Part shown: piece by piece, positions 11,845 through 22,469 of the stretch
How positions within the stretch are numbered: the stretch's first letter is position 1
Layout of the letters: each line of letters starts with the position of its first letter
Assembly: GCF_009905375.1 (NCBI RefSeq)
Contig: NW_027417689.1
Location: 1-64,000, forward strand
DNA length: 64,000 bases
From: Apium graveolens
Taxonomy: Eukaryota; Streptophyta; Magnoliopsida; Apiales; Apiaceae
Reading direction: 5' to 3'
The notes under the pieces: model-generated
Told to the model about the DNA's origin: nothing
What the model saw: only the letters and a program-made list of their open reading frames with translations
Database searches by the model: none
Position numbers and translations under genes: made by a program

Positions 11845-12636
11845 TTATGAATAATTAAGCATACCTAACTCACTTACTAATCTTGTGAATGTTGATTCAT
11901 CAAGTGGCTTGGTAAATATGTCTGCAATCTGCTTTTCACTTGGAACAAAATGAAGTTCCACTGTACCTTTCATCACATGTTCCCTAATGAAGTGGTACTT
12001 GATATCAATGTGCTTGGTTCTTGAGTGCTGCACTGGATTTTCAGTAATGGCAATGGCACTTGTGTTGTCACAGAATATTGGAATTTTGTCAACAGTCAGA
12101 CCATAGTCAAATAGTTGATTCCTCATCCATAATATTTGTGCACAGCAACTACCAGCAGCAATGTACTCAGCTTCAGCTATTGATGTGGAAATAGAATTCT
12201 GCTTCTTGCTGAACGATACTTTCTTTTGCTTTCCTTTCTGACAAGCATCACACAGTCCATCCCTTGTGAATTCCACTAGAGGCATTCCTCTAACTAAGTC
12301 CTTTTTGACTAGATCATTCATTGTCTTGAAATTCAAATGGGACAGCTTCTTGTGCCATAGCCAACTTTCAACTGGACTTGCTTTGCTGAGAAGACAAGTA
12401 ATGGATTCTGCATCTATAGAGTTGAAATCAGCTAAGTACACATTCCCTTTTCTAACTCCAGTTAGAACCACTTTATTGTCCTTTTTACTTGTGACAATAC
12501 AGGCTTCAGAATTGAAGGAAACAGTATTCCCTCTGTCACATAGTTGACTGATTCTCAATAAATTGTGTTTGAGACCATCAACCAATGCAACTTCATCAAT
12601 GATGACATTTTCTTTTGAAATCAAGCCATATCCCAT
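11845..12636 (-). pseudogene. Element B: integrase zinc finger fused in frame to RNase H (263 codons)
   Basis: Residues 1-142 are the GAG-pre-integrase region ending in the integrase HHCC zinc finger: H95 and H100 (WHKKLSH), C129 and C132 (CDAC). At about residue 143 (near nucleotide 12210) the sequence jumps into the end of Copia pol: SKKQNSIS, then AEAEYIAAGSCC with a catalytic-type Glu at 156, FCDN with Asp 190, and the terminal IADIFTKPLDE. Everything between is missing: the integrase DDE core, its C-terminal domain, all of RT and the start of RNase H. The deletion keeps the reading frame, so a stable chimeric polypeptide is conceivable. It cannot integrate or copy DNA. The frame opens downstream of a TGA (12643-12645), so it is also cut off from protease. 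Confidence 0.85.
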
Positions 12637-12790
12637 AGTGAATCATTTGTTGTCATCTCCAAAGGTTATGCTAGGGCCAGCTCTCTCCTTAAACTCTGTG
12701 AGCAGGGTGAAATCTCCTGTCATGTGTCTTGAACAACCACTGTCCAAGTACCATAAATTCCTTCTTTGTCCCTGCACACAACAAAATCAA
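12637..12790 (-). pseudogene. Element B: protease core, broken
   Basis: Read in the frame of the downstream pol fragment, this stretch gives NLWYLDSGCSRHMTGDF, the Copia aspartic-protease active site (D-S-G), then LLTEFKERAGPSITFGDDNK and a TGA at 12643-12645. The upstream zinc-knuckle frame (12791-14053) ends in a different phase, so a frameshift separates gag from protease. The active-site triplet itself is intact. Confidence 0.75.
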
Positions 12791-14053
12791 TCAAGTTGAT
12801 TTTGGTACCCAAGTTTCCTTGGGTCCAGCCTTGTTAGTCTTTTTCCTAGACTTCATTCCTCCTGCATCTTTTGACTTAGGTAACTTTGGGTCAACCTTGG
12901 TCTCAGATGTGGTTGGTTGAAGTGTAGGGTTAGTCACAGAATCATTTAACACATTTGATTGAATTTGATAAGGCATAGGTTGTGCAAAAATGTTATTCCA
13001 CATAGGCATATTGTATGGCATTTGAGGCATACTAAATGCAGTAAAATAAGGATTGTTAATATATGGCATGTTTGCAAAATGTGCATGAGGATTCTGGTGA
13101 GACATAACAGGCATATCATGCAGAGGTGACATAGACATGTTAGGCATGGAGGGATTTGAAGGCATGGGAGCATTTTTAACAGATTTGCAATTATCAGATA
13201 GGTGATTAACACTTTTACAATGCACACAGCTTTTTCTAGGAGCATACCTATCAGGTGTGTAATTGTTATGTTTATTAATCCCTACCTTCCCATTTCTTTT
13301 AGATTTTCTTTTAGTTTCCTTCTTATCCTCAACCAACTTAAGCCTATCTTTTAGCTGATCTAAAGTCATGTGTCCTATATTCACCTTACTGATATCTCTG
13401 GATGTGCTAGCTCCTTCTTTGACAAAGTTCTTGAGAGTTGAATTATTCTTTTTATTGAGATTTTTATTTTTAAAAGAACTTGCCTGTTTTAATTGATGAG
13501 CCTTCAATGGATGCTCCTTTTCTTCCTTCAACGGATAACTTTCATCATCCGTTGATTCCACATCCGTTGACAATCCATCAATTAATTCTAACTCCTTTTT
13601 GTTTTTCTTCCAGGCATCCTCACAGAATGATTCAATTCCCTGAACCTTTGCAATCTGAACACTAACATCCCTAGATGTTTTCCAGGCCTTGATTACCTCT
13701 TGCTCACTTTCTAACTGTGTAGAAAGAATTTCTACTTTCTTAACAGCTTCTGCTAGTTCACTCTCAACAGTCAAGCATTTAAGTTTTATCTTTTCAAGCT
13801 CAATTACCTGATCCTCCAACACAACATTCCTATCACTTAAAAACACATTATTCTCCTTGATTCTAGTGTTTTCTTTTGCTAGTGATTTAAGAGAAACACG
13901 CAAATGATATAATTCATTAGTCATATCATTTATGGCTTCATTGCATTCATGTTTAGAAAGCTGAGAGAGATCAGTAGTAATTACCTGGTTGCTTGATGAA
14001 CTAGTTTCATTTTCATCAGAATTAGCCATCAGGGCTAGGTTGACATATTCCAC
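12791..14053 (-). pseudogene. Element B: gag/pol linker with coiled coil and second zinc knuckle
   Basis: This frame is in phase with gag and separated from it by one TGA at 14084-14086, where the context QDD*AADG suggests a TGG (Trp) to TGA change. The N-terminal half is predicted coiled coil (NELYHLRVSLKSLAKENTRI, VVLEDQVIELEKIK, ESELAEAVKKVEILSTQLES). A CCHC knuckle of form C-X2-C-X4-H-X4-C follows (CVHCKSVNHLSDNC). Then comes a Met/Pro/Asn-rich tract (NAPMPSNPSMPNMSMSPLHD) and a basic C-terminus ending in KETWVPKST. The same coiled-coil and second-knuckle arrangement is usual in Sirevirus polyproteins. The stretch 13520-13570 carries three more ATCCGTTGA motifs inside coding sequence. Confidence 0.75.
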
Positions 14054-14083
14054 ATCATCATCTTCATTTACCCCATCTGCTGC

Positions 14084-15229
14084 TCAATCATCTTGAGTGA
14101 GAAAAGCTCTTTCATTTTGTTTGAGCAAATCAAAATACTTCTTTTTGTAATCAACTTGCTCAAATTTCTTTTTCACAGAATTTGGCTTCCTACACTCACT
14201 TGCAAAGTGTCCACTAATGCCAAAGTTGTAACATTTGAACTTTGATTTGTCCACCATGTTTTTATTTGGCTTAGTGAACTTTGTGTTTTTACTGAACTTC
14301 ATTTTTGCAAACCTCCTGGACAGAAAGGCCAAATGTTCTTCAATATCATCAGATTTATCCTGACTGGAATTGTCTTTATCCTCAGCAACTTGCTCTTTAC
14401 CCTTGCTTGATTCTGATTTGCTTGTGCCAATTTTGAGACTTGGCATTGTCTTCTCCTCATTCCTGGCTTCCATCTTCTCACTGTCAGCTACAAGAGCAAC
14501 TGTTCCTCCTTTTCTCTTTCCCTTTTCCAACAGCTCATCCTGCTCCATTTCAAGTTCATAAGTCTTCAAAATTCCATATAATCTTTCAAGTGTGAAGTTC
14601 TTATAATCTTGAGAATTTCTCAAAGAGACAATCATGGGCTTCCATTCCTTTGGCAGAGACCTAAGAAATTTTAAGTTGGAATCCTTGACTTGGTACACTC
14701 TACCATACAGCTTCAATCCATTCAACAGTTTCTGAAACCTGTTGAAGGTATCATTTAATGATTCACCTTCTTCAAAGTGAAAATATTCATACTGTTGAAT
14801 AAGAAGCTGCATCTTGTTCTCTCTGACCTGCTCAGTACCTTCACAGATGATTTGTATAGTATCCCAAACTTCCTTTGCAGTTTGGCTACTGATGACATTG
14901 TCAAATATATCTTGATCTAAGCCATTAAACAAAATGTTCATGGCTCTCTTATCCTTGCGGATTTCTTCCATGTCTTCAATCGTCCATTCTGCTTTTGGCT
15001 TGGGAATGGACTGTCCAACAGCAACTGTTGCAGTAGCAGTTGTGGCTACTTTGTGAGGGATGTGAGGACCATTTTCAATACAGTTGATGTAGCTTTCATC
15101 TTGAGAAAGAAGATGTAAATGCATCTTCACTTTCCAGTGATGATAATTATCTTTTTCCAGGACTGGGATCTTTACACCAATATCCTTCCTACTCATGATG
15201 GTAGCAGGAGGATTCTTCTGTGCACTCAT
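14084..15229 (-). pseudogene. Element B: gag (381 codons, defective zinc knuckle)
   Basis: Gag forms the retrotransposon particle and binds its RNA. The start MSAQKNPPATIMSRKDIGVK lies 60 nt downstream of the PBS, as usual. Residues of about 60-230 match the Copia gag (UBN2-type) pattern: DNYHHWKVKMHLHL, KRAMNILFNGLDQDIFDNVI, AKEVWDTIQIICEGTEQVRE, FHFEEGESLNDTFNRFQKLL, LRSLPKEWKPMIVSLRNS. The CCHC knuckle at residues 333-346 reads CYNFGISGHFASEC; the second Cys is Phe, so zinc binding should be lost. The frame ends at a TGA that interrupts the gag-pol polyprotein. It has more good coding sequence than the rest of pol, consistent with recent decay. Confidence 0.85.
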
Positions 15230-15275
15230 GATGTTAACAGAATAGATCCTTAAACTCTTTGTATGTTAAGAGCTT

Positions 15276-15289
15276 GTTCTGATACCAAT
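15276..15289 (-). promoter_or_regulatory. Primer-binding site of element B
   Basis: On the minus strand, two bases after the 5' LTR end, the sequence is TGGTATCAGAACA, which matches the complement of the initiator-Met tRNA 3' end (TGGTATCAGAGC) at ten of twelve positions. Confidence 0.75.
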
Positions 15290-16392
15290 TGTTATTCCCA
15301 GTGAACTAACAATGATATTTACAGAAGGGGAGTTGAATGTAAATCTCAAAACTTTTTCAAGTTTTGAGCAGTTTCTAAGGCTAAGTGTTAGAGTGATCAA
15401 ATGTGTGTGAATTGCTTGAAGCTGATGCAGACAAATATATATTCAAACACAAATGTAATGAGCACAAAGAACTTAAAAACTTTTCTGGTGGATTTGTTGT
15501 TCCACCAGAGATGTGTTATTTCAGAAAATCTGTGATTCAAAGAATTAAATCACAGCTGCTTCCTAGTACAAACTAGATGATTTTCTCTTTTGATATTTCT
15601 AAACAGCTCAGGAAAATTCATGTCTAATTACTAGCTGCTACTTGGTTTATATATCACCAAGTTTACAAGTGAAGACAAACTGTAAAATATAATTGAAAAG
15701 ATTCTTCACATGTTTCTTCTTCATTTCTCTATCCAATGCAATCTAGGATAATCTGTAAATCTTTGAATACTTCCTTGTTTGCATCAGAATGGAAATGCTG
15801 CATTTTCTTGATTCCTCCTAGAGGCTTCCACATTCCAGTATGTCTCTGTCAACCCATGCGCCTCTGTCAGCTTGTGAATTGTCACTATCAACTGTTAATG
15901 AACTAAGCATCCGTTGAAGCTTTCATCCATTGATGCCTTATCCGTTGAGGCTTTATCCGTTGAAGCTTTATCCGTTGATGTATTATCAGTTGAAGTCTTT
16001 ATCCGTTGAAGCACTTATCCGTTGATGGATATTATCCGTTGAAGCATTAGAGACATCCGTTGAAGCTTTGTTTTTTATCCGTTGAAGGTCTTCAATATCC
16101 GTTGACACTTCTTCACTTATACAAAATTACAAGGCATGAAATATTTACAATTAGCCCTCCTATTTGTACATCCATTAGTAGTCAACATGACTGATTATTT
16201 CCTAACAACATCTAAGAATTACAGCTTGAAACCAGAGAGTGAAATGTGCTACAATACTAAACTTATTGCTAAGTATAGCTACTCCTTCAACGGATAGCCA
16301 AGATGGTCTTATCCGTTGAGGCTACAAACACTAGATTTCTACTTAAGTGTTTTGCTTAACTTATCATCAAACTAATACATATATTCCTAACA
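15290..16392 (-). repeat. 5' LTR of element B
   Basis: This is the partner of 5560-6662, also 1103 bp. The TATA box on the minus strand is at 15646-15653. The ATCCGTTGA cluster lies at 15908-16110, roughly 255-460 bp upstream of the TATA box, and the inverted pair at about 16285-16320. ACAAA (16393-16397) follows as the target duplication. Confidence 0.93.
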
Positions 16393-16397
16393 ACAAA

Positions 16398-17014
16398 GAT
16401 TGAAGACATGCAAGTCGTATTTAAAACCAAAACCAAAACCATTACACTAAGGTTGAAAGGCCATAACCGTCCACCATGCTCATACAACACATAAAAGCAT
16501 GTTAAAACACATAATCTGATCTTAACATATCATATTATCCATGATCTAATCATAAAAAGAAAATATGACAAAAATCAGAATCAAATCAGAAAAACAAGAA
16601 TCACTGTTTACGGGCAGTAAACGACGGCAAACGCCTTACAGACGAGTCGTTGATAGCTTTTGCTATCAGTTTTGTTTAGACGCTCGTTTACCTATGGAAT
16701 AGGGTATTCGTTTGCGTAAATCGGACACCAGACCCAGATTTCAGCAAATCTGTAGGAGCCAATTCAGAATCCGTATCTAATATGATTCTCATAATTAGAA
16801 CAAACATAAATTATGTATATATCAATATATATACAGATTACATAATCATCTTATGATTATACAACTCACATGAATATCATATATTCAAAACTATACATAT
16901 ATAAGCATATTATATCAACATCAAATCATGGCGAATCACGTACATGCTCATATATCGAAAACAGTTAAACACATAAATGAATTAAAAAAATTTCGCAAGT
17001 AGCTCTCATGCCAT
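16398..17014 (-). other. Element A leader, PBS-proximal part (no gene)
   Basis: This is transcribed leader DNA of element A, separated from the rest by element B. It does not match the leaders of C and D. It holds two perfect stem-loops: GTTTAC-gggca-GTAAAC (16606-16622) and TGATAGC-tttt-GCTATCA (16651-16668). The PBS position (17002-17013) reads TGGCATGAGAGC on the minus strand, two mismatches from the usual TGGTATCAGAGC. Confidence 0.65.
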
Positions 17015-18705
17015 TGAAGGGTTTTTAGCACATAAACCCAGCGAAAACGTAAATTTAATCTTAAAAAAAAACGAAACCCTCCGCAGGATCCATGCAAAAA
17101 ATAATATTTAATTCGTAGTTCAGTATGTTTACCTTAAGAAGCTTTACGTTAATGGAAAGATGGAGGTCTTTAATAGCGATCCAAGAACGATGAACGGAGA
17201 TCCTTAGCAGCTGCTCCTCAAGTGTGAAGCACTCCACCGGTATCCACCAAGAAAACGATGTAATGGAGGAGGAGATGGAGAGAATTAGGGTTTTGTAAAT
17301 CTTTTGGGTTGAGGCAAAAATAGGGTTTATAATACTATATTTATAGGCAAAATTTTCAGCTGAAATTTTTTCCATAAAATATTATTATTATTAACCGTTT
17401 ATTATTCTCACTAATAATTAAAACACCTTTTAATTATTAATCCTTTTTCTAAACTCTTTAGAAATAATTCTCTCACTTGATTTAATTTCCAAAAATTAAA
17501 TTCTTAATTAATAATATTAAGAACCTTTTCAAAATTAATTTATAATCAATTAAATCTCTTTTAATCAATTATTAAATTTGCCAATTAATTATTTATTTAT
17601 TTCATAAATAAATAATTATCAGCCATTATTAATTAATTCCTCCACCATTAAATCATTCTCTTTTATGGTGTGACCCTGTAGGTTCAATATTAAGCCGGTA
17701 GTAGAAATAAATAATAATAAAAGTATTTTATCATTATTTATATAAATTCTCTAATTCATTAAATATGATTAATTAATTAATCATATTTATTCTACATCGT
17801 GAGGGATACTTCTCAGCATATCGCGACTATCCGGATAATACGAATTCACTGCTTAGAATACCAAGAACCTATTCAGTGAGTAGTTACCATACAATTAATT
17901 CCTTCTACCCTGCAATGTCACGATTAAATACAAGGCATGGAACTTGCGTCAAACCTATCTTATTTAATCACTTGCTTTCCCATTCACTATGCTTAGTTCT
18001 ATTTAATGTAAATTAGAAACTCCTTTCTAATTTCATTCACTCTGGCCAGAGATTCCTGAACTACCATAAGTGGATCAGCATTGAACATTCTCTTCCTACA
18101 CTGGAAGGGGTAGATCCTTTATTGATCATACACTATCTTCGTGTACAAATTCCTTATAGTTGTCCTTTGAGACTGAGAACTAAACCAAAGCATAGTTCAG
18201 TGTACACAAGATGACTATGATGACCTCAAGTCTAAGGATACTTGTACAACTATCACTATGTGAACAACTGCTGACACGTGAGTGAACTCCATCAGTTGTT
18301 CAGCTGTGTGAGTCATGTTCAGTGAACTTATTCTATAATAAACACCTACATACTAGCTATAGTGTCACCACATAAATGTCTATGAGAACAGACATCCTTC
18401 ATAATGAAGCAAGCATAGTATGTACCGATCTTTGCGGATTATTAATTACCAATTAGTAATCCTATGACCAGGAACTATTTAAGTTTAGAGTTATCATCTT
18501 TTAGGTCTCATTATTATGATCTCATCACAACCCATAAAAAGCTTTACTCTAAACTGTGGTATATCTTATTTAAACATTTAAATAGATAGAGCCCGCACTA
18601 AAAATAAAACAAGCCTTTTATTAATATCAATGAAATCAAAACAGATTACATAAAAGTTATTCCTAAATCCTCATACATGATTGGACTTTGGATATATCTC
18701 TTTCA
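17015..18705 (-). repeat. 5' LTR of element A (chimeric U5)
   Basis: From about 17190 to 18705 it aligns with the other Angela-like LTRs of the window. The first roughly 175 bp (the U5 end on the minus strand, starting TGAAGGGTTTTTAGC) do not match their TGTTGGATTTTAATCGC end. The right end is CTCTTTCA at 18705, followed by copy 1 of RepX. Confidence 0.8.
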
Positions 18706-21019
18706 TATGTTTTTCTCCCTTAACTTCAAAATACCTTTTGTGAACCCCTGCATTAATTACTTATTCTTCTTCGTCATCTTCTACTATAGCGGTTGTCGTA
18801 GCATTGTCATCGTAGCAACCATCGCACGCCTCCTTTAGAACTATTGTTCTAAGCTTCCCGTGATGATCGTCAAAAACCTTTATGTTAAACTCCATCAATC
18901 GTCATAATTTCTCATCGTTGATAGTCATCGTAAACGACAACCATATAAGGCTAGCCCTGTATGGGGTGCGCCCGGGACTCCAGAGACGTGTTCTCCGGAA
19001 CTCGTTTTTATTTTTTCTTGAAGATGATCTGACCCATTTTTTCGAAGATCCGATAAAATACCCATGATAATTTTATGACATAACACAACAGAAAGCTACA
19101 TGAATATAATTTGACTAAATACATGCATTGGAATTGATCCTTCAATTTTATCGGACATGTTCGACGTCACATGTTCAATGACACATGTTCGACATCACAT
19201 GATCCTTCAATTTTAGTGGACACATTTTTTAGATGTGCTTTGGGAAATGGCGAGATATCATTCTGCTTCTTGTTAAGCCCACAAAATAGGACAATTCCGG
19301 CATAGTTGAGGGATTAACCCCTTGTTAACATAAATTATATAAATCCTGATTGCCAGCCTATAGTGGTTTAGACATACTTGAATAGGAAATATTAACTTTT
19401 ATCTATATATTTGAGTCGGATAATATTGAAATTCGAGTATTTAGGTTCAGTGTAGATTGACTTTTAAATTTTCGCTTTTAGTTGCATTTTTGTAATAATA
19501 ACTTTTGTGATAAGTTTTTATAATAAATTGTATCTTCTTTTGGAACTTGAGTTTAAAATTAATAGTTCGAAAATTTGAACCGAGACCTCAATAGTTCCAC
19601 AAAAAAATATACACTTATCTTTGTGTCACTTATAAAGTCATCACCTTGCAAAATTTTGTTCAACCAGTTCCAAAAAAAACATGAAGAATAAATTCTTTGA
19701 CAACATATCCATTCAATTTAATTTGAATGAATAGAAACTTTTGCATGATTACTCAAATAGCATGAATATTGTACCCTTAAAGTTGTTTTGTTTATCCCCC
19801 TAAAATTTAATAATGAAATTTTACGATGATTAATGTGCCTGAGATGTTGGAGAAAACAATTTTTTTGGTATTGACGGATTTGATTATTCGAGCAATCTGT
19901 TTGAAAATGACAGAATTTAGGTATGAGATATAAGAAATAGCAGGCACAAGTTTGTTAGCTATAAGCGGAGAATTTACAATTCCCGTCTCTCATTCATGCA
20001 AATTTAAAAAGATAAAAAATGAAATTTGAGAACGCTAGTTTATTCATGAGGTTTTTGTAATTTCTGAAATATGTTTAAAACACTTAGAAATATTAGCTAG
20101 AAAATTTGTTATGTTCAACGGCTATAGTGTATGTAGGTAATTTGTCCAATCACGTAAAAATGTGTGTTTAAGTTTACTGTTCTGATAAATTTTAAATAAG
20201 TTTTGTTAAACCTTCTTCTATCCGGATCGTAACCAAAAATTTCTGAGAATAAGCTAATTATAGTATCGAGGAATGTCATGTTCTGTTCAGCTATTGCTCT
20301 GCAGGTTGATTAGGGAGACTATTAAATTAAACAGGTTTTGAAGATATCTACCGTTGCCCTCAAAGTTTTAATTAGCTCATTTATTCACTGGTATTTTGAG
20401 AGAGAGTCATCAAACTTAAATCTTGAAGAGAGTATGTGATGGTAAAATACTGATTATATATTTTCTGTTAGAATTTTTTTATTCATTCTAGAGTAAATTA
20501 TAAAGAGCTGGCCGTACCTTACAATGATTTTTAAAATAGTAGAATTTTTTTTAAAATTTTAAAATAGCTGTGAACTTTTCTTTTGACATTTCAAAAAATG
20601 ACTTTAGTCAACTCATGTTAAGTATTCACCATTGATTAATACATTTAAAGCGTAAACTATAGAATGTCGACTGTACTATAAAATTATTTTAAAAATAATG
20701 GTTACGCTTTTGAATTTTCAAAATAATGACATATTGTCATTATCAATGGTTATAGAGAGTTTTTTAGATTGATGGTAATATAAGGCGCCGATTAACAAAT
20801 CGCTTCATAATCACACTACATATGAGCTTTTTTTATATGTTGGATGGATACTCTTCTCTATATTTTTGATAAAATTTTGATTCATAATTTTATGTGAGAG
20901 TTGAAAAAATCGGAAGTGAAGGAATTTGATTGAATTAGAAAAAATGAAAAAATTTATAATTATTTGAGTTGTGTTTATATCTATTTGTATTATAAATAAC
21001 AAACATCATTGCGAGAAAT
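18706..21019 (+). repeat. RepX copy 1 (unclassified dispersed repeat)
   Basis: There is no convincing gene. The stretch aligns over its whole length, with indels, to 41.48-41.75, 45.13-45.51 and 49.56-51.22 kb. Shared landmarks are ATACCTTTTGTG, TATGGGGTGCGCCCGGG, ACATGTTCGAC, TTAAGCCCACAAAATAGGAC and a final CATTGCGAGAAAT. It carries short internal repeats of ACATGTTCGA (about 19155-19200). Class is unknown: no protein domain, terminal repeat or target duplication was found. Its left part is interrupted by element A. Confidence 0.8.
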
Positions 21020-22440
21020 CACTACAAGAAAAACGGCTAAATACAACCGGTTCAAAATCGGTCGTATTTAACTAAATACGACCGCCAACGGTGGTATTTA
21101 GCTAAATACGACCGGTTTTAAACCCGGTCGTACATATGGGTGTGATATTTAGTAGTCGGTTGTATTTAGTCTAAATACGACCGTCTAAATACAACCGGTC
21201 AAATTCAACCGTAGACGGTCAAATTTGAATTTTCATTTAAAAATTAAAAATCCCGCCCAAAAAATTCATTTTTTTTGAAAAAATTCAAAATGTAATGCTT
21301 ATAAATAAATACGGCCATACATAGATGAATTTATGATTCTAAATTCGACCAAATGCAGTCAAATTGAAAAAATTCAGGATTAAAAAAAAATCTCGCTGGA
21401 ACTGGAAAATTCCAGATTACGGTGAGCTTCAAAAATCCGGCAGTCAATCCAGAAGTTCAGATTTTGCCTGAAACGGGATCTTTCTATTCATTTTCATACA
21501 TCAAATCCGTCTACAACGAACCTACAATCCAGAAACAACCATATCAATAACACATCATCATTATAATCTATTTTTCGATCCAAAATGTTAACAACTCCGG
21601 CCAAATTTGAAATTATGTAAACTCAACCAAATTAGACACTCAATATCACAAAACAAAGCTAAAAATATATATAATCAATTATCAATAATCGTATTAATAG
21701 ATGATTAATATCAAGAACAAAAAACTAAATCCAAAATTATGCAAAATTCAACTTCACGTAAATAATGAATTTCACCTCGAATTTTTCACAAGCATACTCA
21801 TGTAATCTTCCCAAACACAAACCCACAACCAAAAATAGGTTTAAAACTGAAAATTTTAAAGATCCACTTAAGTTTTAGTTTGAAAAACGAAGATATAAGA
21901 GTGTTTTTCGGAGCGGGGGTGCTCACTCGGGTTTTAGAGAAGAGAGTAAGTTGATGTAAAGAAGAAAATGGGAGAAAAAGGATGATAAAATTTGGCCGGA
22001 AAATCAATCGGGAAGAGAAGAGGGGTAGCAGGAGGAGAGAATAAGGGAAGGGGGGAGGTTGGGAGAGAAAAGAAGGGGGAGGCTGCTGGAGGCGTGAGTC
22101 AAGCAAGTGGGTGAGGTAGGGTGGGTATTTTATTTTATTTTTGTTTTTATGTATAATTATATCCGTTGGATCATTATTTTGGGGGTTCAATTTGGTGCGT
22201 TAGATGTTGTTCACACGGATTGCTAACTTGTCATTAGATTGAACTGCATTTGGTTGAATTTAGGAGTGTCAATTTATTTAATTTCTTATAATTTATGTTA
22301 AGAAATTTAATTTTGTTTAATTCTAGGACATAAGTATTATAATTATTTAATCTTTTTCTTAAAAATGTTATAAAATCTTAATTTATTTGAACAACTCACT
22401 TTTTTAATTAAAATTTAAAATTATAATTTTGGTTGATTTT
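21020..22440 (+). mobile_element. CACTA-1: 5' terminus of a CACTA (En/Spm) DNA transposon
   Basis: It starts exactly with CACTACAAGAAAAACGG, the plant CACTA terminal inverted repeat. The terminal 230 bp hold many copies of AAATACGACCG/AAATACAACCGG in both orientations (21041-21220), the subterminal repeats expected as transposase-binding sites. RepX copy 2 at 51216 is an empty site, running straight from GCGAGAAAT into GAAGTGACGG. The 3-bp target duplication is probably AAT (21017-21019). I found no opposite terminus (CTTGTAGTG), so the right limit is arbitrary. The GA-rich stretch at 21.9-22.1 kb gives a Pro/Ser/Phe-rich open frame on the minus strand that I do not consider a gene. Confidence 0.75.
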
Positions 22441-22469
22441 ATCATAAATTCCCCTCTATTTTAACATTT

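Larger units (their letters stand above)
5560..16392 (-). mobile_element. Element B: Sirevirus-like (SIRE/Maximus type) Copia element, complete ends, non-autonomous
   Basis: The element is bounded by two 1103-bp LTRs (TGTTATTCCC...ATTCCTAACA) and by a perfect 5-bp target duplication, ACAAA (5555-5559 and 16393-16397). Order in the transcribed (minus) direction: 5' LTR, PBS, gag, second zinc-knuckle region, protease, integrase zinc finger fused to RNase H, a spacer with a TATA box, a very long extra ORF, polypurine tract, 3' LTR. An additional ORF after pol is characteristic of Sireviruses. The LTRs differ at roughly 18 of 1103 positions by eye (about 1.6 percent), mostly transitions, so insertion is recent. 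The integrase core and all of RT are deleted, so the element depends on others to move. Confidence 0.92.
1..18705 (-). mobile_element. Element A: Angela/BARE-like Ty1-Copia retrotransposon, defective, split by element B
   Basis: Minus-strand Copia element. Its 3' LTR (1-1350) is cut by the window edge and its 5' LTR is 17015-18705. Internal DNA at 1351-5559 and 16398-17014 is separated by element B and its ACAAA target duplication. Domain order in the coding direction is gag/CCHC, protease, integrase, RT, RNase H, which is the Copia order. The gag start (MSSALSLRSILDAHKLTGPN) and the LTR start rich in AATATGTCCTAAG recall the Angela/BARE lineage as known from cereals; the lineage call is by resemblance only. 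Most of gag and most of RNase H are deleted, and RT has a frameshift. The sequence just right of the 5' LTR is TATGT (18706-18710), the expected target duplication; the matching left copy is outside the window. A lies inside copy 1 of repeat RepX. Confidence 0.85.

Noticed and set aside
21798..22190. 130-codon Pro/Ser/Phe-rich frame on the minus strand
   Set aside because: It is low-complexity translation of a GA-rich tract next to a CACTA terminus, with no motif.
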